Positions 12,318 to 24,420 of a stretch of DNA of 64,000 nt are shown piece after piece. Made by a program: the position numbers and the translations under genes. Below the pieces are notes generated by a model, which saw nothing but the letters and a program-made list of their open reading frames with translations, did not search any database and was not told the DNA's origin. Each line of letters starts with the position of its first letter. Position 1 is the stretch's first letter. The stretch comes from Folioceros fuciformis. Its lineage: Eukaryota > Anthocerotophyta > Anthocerotopsida > Anthocerotales. The DNA is taken from NCBI GenBank assembly GCA_049999805.1, contig JBNGIO010006314.1:348453-412452 (forward strand). Reading direction: 5' to 3'.

Positions 12318-14391
12318 TCACTCCCAGTCAATTTCCTCCTCTTCATCCTCCTCCATATCAGTGGTCTGCTGTGCCACTGGAGGAGTTTCACTAGGCACCG
12401 CGTTCAGATCAACCGCCGGCTCATCTGGCACAGGTGTAGAAGCATCTACCCCAGCAATTACAAGGATCAGCAAAAGCGTTTGGCAGACAGATTACACACA
12501 GCATAACCTGCTGGACATGTAACAAGTGACGTACCTTGGGGCTCCGCAGTCACTAGTTCAGATGCTTGATGCCGCCTTATCAATTCTGCATAATATGCCT
12601 TGATGTACTCCTCCTAGATAGAACCACAGGGCACAGCCATCAGAACGATAGGCACAACCTATACATACTCGGTTGTGCAGTAACAAACCATTCAGCAGGC
12701 CAAATGCCCCGAACTATCATTCACTTACCTGTATCTTTCTTTGTATAGCCTCCTTGTCATCTACAGGCTCACCAACCTGAGACGTAAACACTTCAGCACC
12801 CACTTCCTGCTTTGGCCCGTCTCCACGTTGCTCAGAGGTCAATGACATGCCTTGCCGTATCATCCACGGCGGAAGCACCTTCTGAGCAGCAGCTGCTGCT
12901 TCTTCCTTGGCACCTTTGTCCTTCGCATCCAGGTCCACAACGACCTGACCCACATGCAATTCCGGAAAAATCCCTTAGCCTCTTCACGAAGAAAATCTTG
13001 CAAAAAGATGAAGTGAGCAATTGTGGGACACTTACCGTGGTTTCACCCATATGTATAGAGGTGGCAGGCATCCCCATTCCATGAGATGGTTTCCGCACGA
13101 CACCATCTTCATCCATTGCTGCCCGTCCATGTGCAACTGCCCTACTTTCCCACTCTGCCAACGTTTTGAATTCTGGAGGGGCTACATCTTTCAACTTGGC
13201 AATTTGATCTAGCAAAGGTTTGAGGTTAACCTGATGTGGTGAAACACTAGGATTATTAGAAAAGTGAAAGCCATGGTGATCCGATAAGGAAAGACTCAGA
13301 GACGCACCTCCACTTTCTCGTAGAGCTCCTTGAGGGTCTCCCTCCTCCTTCGCCTGGCATTGTCCTCTCCTTCGCCACTGCGAACCTCTTCTCCAGCCAA
13401 TTTGTCACTCTCTGCCACCAGCTCACAATCGCAATTTTCACAGTGGAAATTCCCGTCGAAGGGGTTGACCAGCCTAAGTGCATCTAAAGCCGTATACCTG
13501 CAGACCACAAGCTTACTGGCGTCATTATCAATCTCGCCTGAAATGCAAGGTTTCCCTGTTACCACAAACAGCGGTAACCCAGATCAAATAGAGAAAGGAA
13601 AATGACATGCCTACGACCACAACCAGCACTTGGACAGATATACTCTTGAACAGTGTTGCGATCCTCTAGTTCATCCTTGATCTTCTTCTTAGCTCGGTGA
13701 ATTCGGTAACGAACAACATCATAAATCTGTAGATCCATCCGCAACGATCACTATCACATTTTGGATTACAAGAGTGACGAGAATCCAGTTTAAGAAAAGG
13801 TAGCTGAGGAGGAAGTACCCGAGCATAGTCCAGACAACAGTAGGAGTGTGTATGGACCTTCAACTTCTCCTCCGGCTGAGGTTCGCCGCCATTCTCACTC
13901 ACAGCAGCAACAGCAGCATTGAAGACCTTGGCAGCTTTGACATTCTGCGCTTCCATAGCACACCAAAATACGTCATTCCCCATCGTAACATTCAGAAGAC
14001 CTGGCAGTCAGACGTCCACACACGGACTACTACCTCTCGCCGATGCTCCCTAACCACTAGCCACTCCTGCTCTAAGACTCGCAGCGTCCGCCGAAGTTGC
14101 TTCGGATGCAACCCTAAGCGTTTGGCGAGATCCTCCTCTTTCACCCATTCCCGTCTGCACAGTCCGGAAATTCTGCCATGGGAACTCTGTGCCGTAACAA
14201 GAGTACGGGAAACACAAGCTGTCCATGACATGACATGGCTTGTCAGATCCAACGCCCCGCCCCACCTTGTGAGCGCATCCAGAATCACGACCGCTATCCC
14301 TCGATTGTCCGACTTGTCAGACTTGCTGCGATTAGTTCCCTTGGACGGAATCTCTTCATCGTAGAAAGCCCTAGCCACAAGCTTCACCAGC
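12318..14391 (-). CDS. Transcription initiation factor TFIIE subunit alpha, first coding exon not located
   Basis: General factor that recruits and stimulates TFIIH at RNA polymerase II promoters. Minus-strand exons: 14266-14391, 14034-14154, 13819-13944, 13611-13726, 13308-13497, 13036-13230, 12729-12944, 12535-12613, 12318-12445. Phases agree throughout, giving 431 codons plus stop. Visible in order: winged helix (LVKLVARAFYD, WVKEEDLAK, LHPKQLRRTLR), the HSYCCLDYA block, zinc ribbon (CPSAGCGRR then FHCENC, four cysteines), the VLPPWMI block, and an acidic C-terminus ending EEEIDWE. The zinc-ribbon intron starts with GC, not GT (donor at 13610). The first exon listed begins at a splice acceptor in phase 2, so a short exon with the ATG and a few residues must lie upstream; I could not place it. 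The family is single or low copy. Confidence 0.95.
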
Positions 14392-15881
14392 CTGGAACAC
14401 AATTGGCCATGAGCTCACAAGCCTTGGCAAAGGGACAGCCCAGCCAAGGAGGGAACCGTGTGCAGAATTGAGCATCCACCTCTTATACGAATTATAGCCA
14501 GCCATCTAAGCCTGAAGCGAGGCCAGCTCTTGCAAGTGGCAGAAGAGAAACCCCTTCTCTCAGGACAGCTTATGGAGCATCCCCAATCTGAGGAAAATTT
14601 GTCACGGTACGCCGGTACGGTGTTGGCTGCGACGGAGGAGACACCCGAGAACTCGACAAAGGTTACAGACGTGACCGCAGAAGCAGTGGGCCGATTTACG
14701 ACCACCTTGAATTGCACCTGATACTGTCAGTCCAGCTCGGGCATCGATGACAACCTACGCAAATCCTCCCTCTTGCTGCTCATCGTCGGGTCGTGAACAG
14801 AGCAATGCTTGCTCGTGACACTTCTGCGACGAGGCGGGAGCCAAAACAATTCCTAGATTGATCGTCTGGGGATTATAGATGAGAAATGTCACAGATGAGA
14901 CGACGCTTGCCTTCCAGTTTCACGACATTCACGGTTCGGAAGGCAAGAGCCGCAGGCTGCCGAAAGCACCCGGAACCACTATGGAGGACTTTCTAGGGAC
15001 AGAGAGACTTTCAACAGGACTCTCAACGGCTTAAAACAGGTCTATACCAAAACGGAACGGAAACAGCCGAACGATAACAAATGGCATCCGACAAGGGGAA
15101 AGAATTTCCTTTGAAGTCCACTCACGGGATGCTAACCAACCCCAACTCATTCAGGTATCAAGCTGAGGTTAAAAAGTGTTCTCGTAAAAGTTACTGTAGG
15201 GCAAAATCTTTCTTACATGAATTATGTCCTATATAAATTTCCCTGCCTAATATGCAAAAGCTACCTTTCGTCAAGGGGGGGACATGGATACTTTACTGGA
15301 AAGAGAGATTGAAGAATTCAACTACTCCAAAGAGCAAACCAATTTCCCCAAAAACTAACAGCGCAAAAAGGACTAGCCCTAAGGCCAGGGAGAAGACCAG
15401 CACTAAGCCATGTACAGTAAGTAGCTTTAAACTAGCAACCTGCACCTTGCCACCGGACCGGACCCCGTGAGTGTCGACACAGAAGGAATGAGTGTGCGAA
15501 GTACATACGAAGGTATCCACCCTCTCCGTAGCCCAACTCCGAGGGTTGAGGATGNNNNNNNNNNNNNNNNNNNNNNNNNNNNNNNNNNNNNNNNNNNNNN
15601 NNNNNNNNNNNNNNNNNNNNNNNNNNNNNNNNNNNNNNNNNNNNNNNNNNNNNNGATTCTGATATGCTCGCAGACATAATACCGGATGGGATCCGTTACA
15701 TGCACGTCAACCACTGACTCCTGGTCCATGTGAAGGTGCTTACACGCACATAGGAGCCACGCTTCCAACCCTTAGCACTTCTGAGCCCAGGCGCCATTAC
15801 AACTAGAGGAATTCACTGTACACCGTAAAACGAGGTCGTTGCATTGATCTGATGCGTTCTCCATCACATCCGACGACTAAT
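14392..15881. other. Intergenic with 100-base gap
   Basis: This contains the unseen start exon of TFIIE alpha, and a run of N at 15555-15654. A minus-strand open stretch at 15293-15520 would encode a strongly hydrophobic C-terminus (about residues 35-70). It could be the last exon of a small membrane protein whose upstream part is in or beyond the gap. I do not recognise it. Nothing else is supported. Confidence 0.4.
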
Positions 15882-16731
15882 TCAGTTGGTGTTATTGGAA
15901 ACGGCTGCTAATCGGGTATACATCAACGCCATGGATTTGTAGCCACGCTGATCTCCTGAGCGCAGCAAGTTCCCTGCATGTTCCAAGCCCGACGCCTATG
16001 AGCAACCAAAATACTGTCCTAAGCAAGGATCTAAAACAAAAAAAGGGCAGAGTAGCCAAAAACCACGAGAGTGTACCGCAATCACAATTGAGAGGACTGT
16101 CGGCCTCGGGATGGGCCAAAAGAGCGATAACGGCACGGCAGACAGACTGCAACGTCCAGGCAGGGCTCCAGGCGGTCTTGAGGATATCTAGGCAGATTTC
16201 CCCTGTCTGCAAGCCGAGGAAGAAGGATGGGAAAGGAAACATTAGGTCAATTTCTGATCATGGTGTCCAACGGAGTCATCCTGGTGAAGCCGATTCACAC
16301 CTTGAAGTGCACGTTGGGGTGGAAGATCTTGGTCACAAAACGCACTTGAGGTGGCACAAGAGGATACTGCTCTGGCACGTTAATGGCCAGCTGGAAAACT
16401 CCCTCCTGATATGGCGTATCTGCAGGCCCCTAGTTGTGACAATCCAGTCAGTCACCATGGCACAGCTTTTGCTTCACAGCTGTAACATTCTTAAGCCGAC
16501 CGAATTCGGAGCTGTATCCAAGGTTCCTCACCTTGATGTGCGCAATCCACCTGTAGATGTTGGTCTCGTTGCATAGCAGCTGAATGTCCGAGTCGTGCAG
16601 CTTGTTGTCTCTCTGCACTTCCTTGTACTCCTTGAACAGCCGTGCTCGTGACGCCTGGAACAATAAACGCTCTTCACCAAAACTCAGGGAGAGGAACACA
16701 GCCACAGTTCTGGGGGTAGGTAGCTTACCAT
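15882..16731 (-). CDS. PEX4: Peroxin-4, ubiquitin-conjugating enzyme (UBC21 type)
   Basis: E2 enzyme at the peroxisomal membrane that, with PEX22, monoubiquitinates the import receptor PEX5 for recycling. Exons: 16729-16731 (ATG only), 16532-16654, 16301-16429, 16077-16206, 15882-15973. Together they give 158 residues, against about 157 in flowering plants. Visible: ASRARLFKEYKEVQRD start, GVFQLAINVPEQYP, KIFHPNVHF with the E2 HPN motif, TGEICLDIL with the active cysteine, and the GNLLRSGDQRGY tail typical of plant PEX4 and not of other E2s. The start codon is immediately followed by the intron donor (ATG then GTAAGC), which gives M-ASRARLF and matches the M(Q)ASRARLF start of relatives. Confidence 0.95.
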
Positions 16732-17446
16732 AGAGCCAAATGCAGGGCGGAAGAAGTCGGGAAGTCTGCTCCTACCCAAGAGTGCCCTAACAAACGCGGG
16801 CAACCAGTCTAGAGAAAGGCCACACGGACGAAGAATTCTGCCGAAGTCCCCTCAGAACGGATTTCTTCGTAACGCTGGCTGGCACTTAGCGTCGTCGTGG
16901 GACTTGGTGGGAAGGCTCGAGAAAGTAGAGCTCTATAGATGGGAGTCAATAGAAGGCGATTAGTCCAGGGTGGGGTGGTTTCCGGTGTAAGATACATGCC
17001 TTTGTCAGTGGGGAACTTGTAAAAGTGAAGTTTGTGCCCTAAATCATGGAAAGAGATAAGCTGGATGTACATTCATACATAGATACATACACAGAACGAT
17101 CTGGGCTGAAATATCTAAGGCGAAGAAAACGGGTAAGTCGTTCAGAGTACGAACGAACCGTTGGGGTGTCTTTGTAGCTGAATTGGACCCCCTAACAATG
17201 TCAGATATATACAGACAGTAGACTGAAGTTCAAATTGTCCGGAGAACGAGATGGACGAGCGGAACAGTGAGGGGCAGGGTGAGGGAACAAGTATTGCATT
17301 AGAAAGAGCCGCAACAATTGTGCAGTCCACTTGCCAACCTTACCGCTCCTCCTCATGGGAACAAATCGTTACGCGATCCCAACAATTCTGTACATGCCCT
17401 CCACAATGGCCACACAACACGGATCAGTACAACACCGATCACGTTC
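16732..17446. other. Intergenic: PEX4 promoter side and VDE 3' flank
   Basis: No coding potential. This holds the PEX4 5' leader and promoter and the de-epoxidase 3' flank. No repeats noticed. Confidence 0.5.
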
Positions 17447-18949
17447 TCATCGGAATTTCCTAATGGGCAAAGCCTTGCTAAACAGTTCTTCAATGTCCTT
17501 GGCCTCCATCTCGATCGTCTGCAGAAACAGCTTCTCCTCCTCTCCCAGCTGCGTCAAGAGAAACTCCTCTTCCTTCTTCAACTCCTCAAACCCCATCCCC
17601 AGCTTGGCCAGAAGTGGAGACAGCTGCCTCCGTCCGACCTCCTCGACCTCCTCAACAACCTCCTCCACTACCTCCTCCACCAACTGCACCTCCTTCACCA
17701 AAGCCTCCTCCCCTCGCTCCAGCGTCCTCTCCACCCGAGCCAGCAGGCTTGGCTCGGGCCCACAGGTGTTGTCGGTGCGCCTGAACTTGCCAAAATCGAG
17801 CCCGACCTTAGCCGCGGCCGACCGCAGCTCGGGCACGATGGTCTCGGGCAGGACCCGGCTGCGGGTGTACACTACAGCCCCGCCGTAGCCGTCCCAGGCG
17901 TCGTTCTGCCCCCGGTAGTAGACGAAGATGTAGTCGTCCGGCTGACCCTGAGTCCTGGCGGACAGGATGTACCAGTCGTCCTGGTAGTGCAGGAACTCGT
18001 TGCCATGGTTGTAGAGCACGCCGGGCTGGACAGGGTCCTGCACGAAGCGCTGCAAAGCGGTGCGGGTGAAGAAGCCGCCGTCCGGGGTGGTGATGCGCCA
18101 GGAAAGGTTGGCCGTGATGGCGTCCGGGGTGGCGGAAAACTTGTGCAGCTGGCAGTCGAAGGTGTCAAAGGTCGGATTGAGGCCGCTGCTGATGTACCAG
18201 TCCCCGGAGAAATCCACGATGTTGAAGGCGGGCACAAGGGCCTCCGGGGGTGGGACAGGGTATAGCCCCTCGTCCTGCTTCTGAGGGACGCAACCCTTCC
18301 TAGACACGGCGCAGTCGTTGAACTGATCCACCACCGCATTCTCGAACAGATCGCCGCACCCGATCTGGCAGTCCGTTTCGTCGGGCCGGTTGTTGCACGA
18401 CTGGAGGCAGGCCACATTAGCAGCGCAGAGCGGGTCGGCGATGCAGCGGGCCAGCTCCACTTTGCACTCCTTGAGCAGGCATGCGCATGTCTTGAGTGCA
18501 TCTGTGGCGTGAGCTGGCGGAGGCGCGCACAGGAGAGCTCCCGCTGTCATGGCTGTGGTAATCTGCACGGCCATAGTCTGCCATACCCCGCGCCATAGCC
18601 CTGACGGGGGGAGGTTCCTCCTCTCCACACCGTGCGTCTCGTAAACTGGCCCTGCACTCCACACCTGCTCCGAGGATTCGTTGCTCACCTTCTCTGCCGG
18701 AGCTCCCTTCCATCTCTTGAGATGCTCCCACCTCTCCGCCGCTTCCTTCTCCGCTGGCACCTGCTCTGCATTCCCGGCTCGCCCTGCCCGCTCCGATGCA
18801 CAAGCAGCAGCCGTTACCGCTCCCTTGCAAGAGCGGGAAGAGACGCACGCCGTGGAGCTGTAGCTGGCTTTCTCTTGCAAGCCGGACGATTCTGGTGCCC
18901 TAATTGACACCCATCGACAACCACACAGAGTGGACGTTGTGGCGGCCAT
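17447..18949 (-). CDS. VDE: Violaxanthin de-epoxidase precursor, intronless
   Basis: Thylakoid-lumen enzyme converting violaxanthin to antheraxanthin and zeaxanthin in strong light (xanthophyll cycle), using ascorbate at low pH. One open frame of 500 residues from an ATG at 18949. In order: chloroplast transit region; hydrophobic lumen-targeting segment ending in a signal-peptidase-like PPPAHA site near residue 147; cysteine-rich domain with 11 cysteines (from CACLLKEC to RKGC); lipocalin domain ([35 protein letters not shown]); two more cysteines (FDC, NTC); and a glutamate-rich C-terminal helix ([13 protein letters not shown]). Thirteen cysteines in the mature part is the family pattern. 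The total absence of introns is unusual, since flowering-plant VDE genes are split. Start choice is by length and transit-peptide character. Confidence 0.96.
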   Translation of the reverse strand: MAATTSTLCGCRWVSIRAPESSGLQEKASYSSTACVSSRSCKGAVTAAACASERAGRAGNAEQVPAEKEAAERWEHLKRWKGAPAEKVSNESSEQVWSAGPVYETHGVERRNLPPSGLWRGVWQTMAVQITTAMTAGALLCAPPPAHATDALKTCACLLKECKVELARCIADPLCAANVACLQSCNNRPDETDCQIGCGDLFENAVVDQFNDCAVSRKGCVPQKQDEGLYPVPPPEALVPAFNIVDFSGDWYISSGLNPTFDTFDCQLHKFSATPDAITANLSWRITTPDGGFFTRTALQRFVQDPVQPGVLYNHGNEFLHYQDDWYILSARTQGQPDDYIFVYYRGQNDAWDGYGGAVVYTRSRVLPETIVPELRSAAAKVGLDFGKFRRTDNTCGPEPSLLARVERTLERGEEALVKEVQLVEEVVEEVVEEVEEVGRRQLSPLLAKLGMGFEELKKEEEFLLTQLGEEEKLFLQTIEMEAKDIEELFSKALPIRKFR

Positions 18950-19719
18950 AGCTCGCAGAGTTCTTTGCGCAAGAAATGGCCAGGCCCTGCCCGCAAGCTG
19001 GTCGACATCCCTTCACATTGTACACCCGACGACTGGGTAAAGCCAGCCAGCCACACAGCATCCATCCAAGCATTCTCTGTTCACAAGCCGGCTTTTGCCT
19101 TTTTCTCTGTCAGTTCCGAGCGTCGTACATACTTCCACAGTTTGCCTTATCCATTAAGTCCACAGCCTAGGGAACTCCCATCCGGTCTAACAGAAAGGCC
19201 GCCTCAAAAGAAAGAGTACGTTGCCCGGTATGAAGGACTGAGAAAACCAGAATCCAACAACCGGGGTTGCACGTGGCTGAGCCAACAAAAAAAATTTAAC
19301 CGCTTCAAAAACAATAGCTATTGGTTCGCTAAGTATGCGTAATAAGTCTGCCACTCTGTTCCAGAAGTGTCGGGGAGCACACTAGAAATACATAATGCAA
19401 CAGTCAATTAAGGGGGGGAGAACTGGCAGGGCAACTGTACAGCAATCAGTGACCTCTGAAATGCAGTTATAACCAACCCTGCCCGATCGAACAGTGCGCG
19501 AGAGATCTAAAGCAATGGATGACTTCCCAGCATCAGCTTCCTAAAGAAACTACCACCCTGAACCATGCAGCTGTGAAATGCACGCCCAATAATCAACTCC
19601 AGCCTGACCAGCTACGACACAGTGGCAACGACAGGGTCTTCCAACCCAAACGGCCCACAATGGTGTGTTCTCAGGGCAGATCAGGATTCAGGTGTCAGTA
19701 AGAAGAGAAAAAGGAAGAG
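18950..19719. other. Intergenic
   Basis: This is the VDE promoter side and the RAB2 3' flank. No supported gene; a few A-rich runs near 19285. Confidence 0.5.
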
Positions 19720-21273
<1,554 letters not shown>

Positions 21274-21778
21274 GGTAGCGCACGTAGGGCCCCGCCCGCC
21301 CTCAGATCTGAAGCTGGTCAGGCGCTAGCAGAAGTGGTGAATAGCGAGCAGCGTTGAGTGCAAGCACAGAAATTGCGTGGGGGTCGGAGGAGCAGGGCGG
21401 GCGCGAGGAGGACACGGTAAGGCGCGCAGACAGGACAGATGGGACTGCGGAACCCAGCCGAGGACGCGACACGGCACAGGAGAGAGACTGGCAGAAGAGA
21501 AGCCAACAGCGAGAGCGCAAAACGAAGCCAGTGGCTGTAATAGGCAATTCCGTTAACCCCAAGAATTTATGTGTATGTACAATACTCTCAGCCCTAGACC
21601 AGACGTCTCCTCTCTAATGCACCACGCGCACGCGGTACATCACATCCAGTGGAGACCTCCATGTCTGGCTCTGGTCCAGTCAAGGATATCTCCTGCGAAT
21701 AATACCAAAGTCAAAAACTGGAGGAATGTGTTGTGTCGATGCATACACTTCCTTCCCGCAGCTACCGATGCAACAGAG
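21274..21778. other. Intergenic: RAB2 promoter side
   Basis: No gene seen. The promoter and leader of RAB2 lie here, along with the 3' flank of the bZIP gene. Confidence 0.5.
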
Positions 21779-23066
21779 CTATGCCATGCCAGGGCTGGCC
21801 TGGAATGATTTTCCCGAAGATGAAGGAAGGCGACGTTTTCTCCTGAAGCTTCCCACACGCCTTCTTCTCGCCATCCTCCGCCTCTTCTTCAAAATGCAAG
21901 CCGAAGGGACGCGCGAGACGACGTCGCAGCTCCCGTCAGTTTGCTTCCTTGCGAGCCTTGCCGGTGCCCCGTTTGGAGCGTTGAGACGCAGACGGGGCTG
22001 CGGCTTCCAAACGAGGGAGAGGCAAACGAGAAGGAAGGTAAGGCACAGGCATACGGAACGGGGCAGGGACTCCGACGGCAGGGAGTCTGGACAAACACAC
22101 AGGGGACACCAAGTTAGCAAACCAGCCTTCGGATACGAAGGCCTTAAGTGCACCTCGTCACAAGAGAGCACAGGCCTAGGAAGCAAACAAGAGGTCTGTA
22201 GATCCCGACCTCTTTCAAGCACTGCAGGCTCTGCCCCGACACACGCCGGGTCTTTTCGCTTCTTGGCACGTTCCAGTTCTTCCCGAAGAGCCAGATTCTC
22301 TATGGCCCCAAAGTTGATAGCTTGCTGAAGCTGGGTGCAGTGGACCTCAAGCATTCTACACTTCGCTTCCAGCTCTTTCACGTAGCATTTCTTCCTGGAC
22401 CTAGACTGGGATGCTGCCTCTCGGTTCTTCATGAGCCTGCCACGGAAAAGGCAGGCGCGAGGGTTAGGTTGAGCGAGGACGGACAAGCCACGGCTGTCCG
22501 TGATGTGTACTCAATCACTCTCACCTCAACTGCTTCTTGGCGTCAGCTTCGTCCACGCAGCTCTCGGCAGTGGTTGCCGCGCCCGGCTCTTCCCCGCTTC
22601 CAGTAGTTTGGGTTTCGGTGGCAGCATCCTGAAATCCAGCGCCGCCGTCCACATGATCGCTCCTACGGCGCTTCTGACCTTTCGAAACCCAGTCTTCTCC
22701 GGAGCCAGCAGCAGCGCACACCTGCTGCTCGGCATCGGCGTTGGCAAGGGCGTGGCCGGCATCGGCGTTGGCAAGGGCGTGGCCGGCATCCGGCTTCAGC
22801 CACACCTCTCTTGCTCCATCCACATAATTCCGCCAGCCCTCGCTGGCCTCACTCCCGTTGTCAGTGATGAGTGCATCCGAGCTGCCAAGCTGCTGCTGTG
22901 CAGCGGCAGGGATGGTGGTAGCAGCAGGAGGGTTGTGATCTGGGCACAAGAGCTCGGAAATCAGATCATCCAAATTCTCCAACTCTCCCTCCACTGCTGC
23001 AGCATCCCACAAGGGTGTGTGTGTATCCCCCCATAACCATCCGTCAGCATCACACTCGACTTCCAT
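21779..23066 (-). CDS. bZIP transcription factor with C-terminal membrane segment, bZIP60-like
   Basis: Two exons, 22525-23066 and 21779-22436, give 399 residues from ATG 23066. The N-terminus is acidic (ELENLDDLISELL). The basic region spans the intron (KKQLRLMKNREAASQSRSRKK) and is followed by a leucine zipper (CYVKELEAKCRMLE to LALREELERAKK). Then come GAEPAVLE and DSLPSESLPRS, running into a hydrophobic stretch VCLCLTFLLVCLSLVW that could span a membrane, and a very basic tail (KKRRRMARRRR). Order and motifs resemble plant bZIP60, the unfolded-protein-response factor held at the ER until IRE1 removes 23 bases from its mRNA. That identity is inference: the bZIP and the ESL-plus-hydrophobic block are seen. 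The N-terminal half has a tandem DAGHALANA repeat. A 10-codon upstream frame lies at 23086-23118. Confidence 0.75.
22068..22087 (-). promoter_or_regulatory. Candidate IRE1 recognition hairpin in bZIP mRNA
   Basis: In mRNA sense a perfect six-base stem (GACTCC / GGAGTC) encloses loop CTGCCGTC, which fits the CNG|CNG pattern IRE1 cuts. It sits just before the codons for ESLP and the hydrophobic segment, where bZIP60 mRNAs carry their IRE1 site. A clear second hairpin is not found, so this is tentative. Confidence 0.4.
22731..22784 (-). repeat. 27-base in-frame tandem duplication in bZIP exon 1
   Basis: Two identical 27-base units (22731-22757, 22758-22784) encode DAGHALANA twice between the acidic N-terminus and the basic region. 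Identity at the DNA level suggests recent slippage. Confidence 0.9.
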
Positions 23067-24420
23067 GGGGCAGCCAGCGCCTGTTTCACTCCAGGTGCAA
23101 CCTCTCGGCAAACCCCATCAAGCGGCTCGAGTCGGGCAAAACGAATCACCATTCACTGCCTCACCACGAACGAACAGGCAACAACGCAATGAAATCTCAC
23201 AACCGTGGCTCCCCTGCATCTGCATCAACCACAGCCACGGCTCCCACCGAGCCCAGGAACCCTAGGGTGTTGGACGGAGAAGTTGCGAAGCAATGAAGAA
23301 ACGTGGTTATGGACTGCTTATCCTAAGTTAGCCCTCTGTACAGTATTAGGCAGTATGTTACCCTCCGTAACCAGTAGGAAATTTCCATGGGCGCCATTTC
23401 CAAGATATACTGTGCCTACTGGCTACTGCTCGCTGGTATCTGCTAACCCTGGACTATTTCTGTGCTGTAAGCGCGCTGACACTGTTACAACTAGGAGAGT
23501 AGGAATATCTCGTTAAGAGTTCCTTTCCTGTTGGTCGGCCTCTTCCTTCAAGCTGGGAGGGAGAATGCTGAGCAGCGGACGACACGGATTCAGGTGTGTA
23601 GAGAGCGAAGCCCACACTTCGAGAAAGAACACAACACCGTTTGGGCGTCTACTTCCGCACGACGCCTGAGCTCTCTAGATTTTTCACATAGCGCGTAACC
23701 AGATAGAAGTGATCCTAAACTACGGCGCGATCTTCCTCGTTGTCAAGTACTCTGCAGTTGCGCGAGTGAGAAAGAGCAGACCTGGAAGGCTGGGAGGTGT
23801 GGGAGGGTGACCACGAGACGTGATTTCGGAGGGGAAGGTTGTTCTGGATTAGTACATACTCCGAAGAACATTAGTGAGAATGAAAGTCACTTCGGCTTCC
23901 CCCCTACGATTATGCAACTTGCTTCCGGGAAGCAAAGCTGCAAGAGGCTGACACGCGGGCGGTAGAGAAGAAGCGCGGGCTTCAAAGCGCCGGATTAATG
24001 GAGCCCCCTGTCTGATTTTTGTAATGCGTGAGACGAAGTCTTTGAAATATTCGTAAGACGGAGTACAGTTGGGTGCACGGATACAGATAGAGGTGGCCCC
24101 GTTGCAGCTGCCTCCTGGTACACCAACAGCTATTAAGGAACTGTGTTCTCGAGAGCTCGTAAGACATCACACATAACGCCCGATCATGCTGGAAAACTCC
24201 GGTCTTGCAACAGTTGGCTGCCATGCATGTCCCGGCGAAGGCTTTGATCCGATCGTGTACATGTATAGAGATCCAAATTCGACAAGTTGCAACCATGCGA
24301 TGCTGGCGCCCTCCGCCTTGCAACCTCGTGGCCGCAACTACCACTCACACCCACAAAGCACTGTCCCTTGGTACTAGCAACCTCGGTGGTGAGAGAAGTG
24401 ACTGCTGATTGAAAGTGACG
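23067..24420. other. Intergenic: bZIP promoter side
   Basis: No supported gene. This holds the bZIP 5' leader (including the short upstream frame at 23086-23118) and the 3' flank of the membrane-protein gene. Confidence 0.5.

Noticed and set aside
17318-18265. 315-codon plus-strand open frame
   Set aside because: Antisense to violaxanthin de-epoxidase. Its composition mirrors the coding bias of the minus frame and it has no known domain.
22200-22236. CTGCAGT loop and the neighbouring 8-base stem AAGAGGTC / GACCTCTT as the IRE1 site
   Set aside because: The loop fits the consensus, but its stem is only four pairs. The strong stem next to it has a 10-base loop without the required G, and the site is far from the ESLP block. 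Kept only as a rival to the site at 22068-22087.
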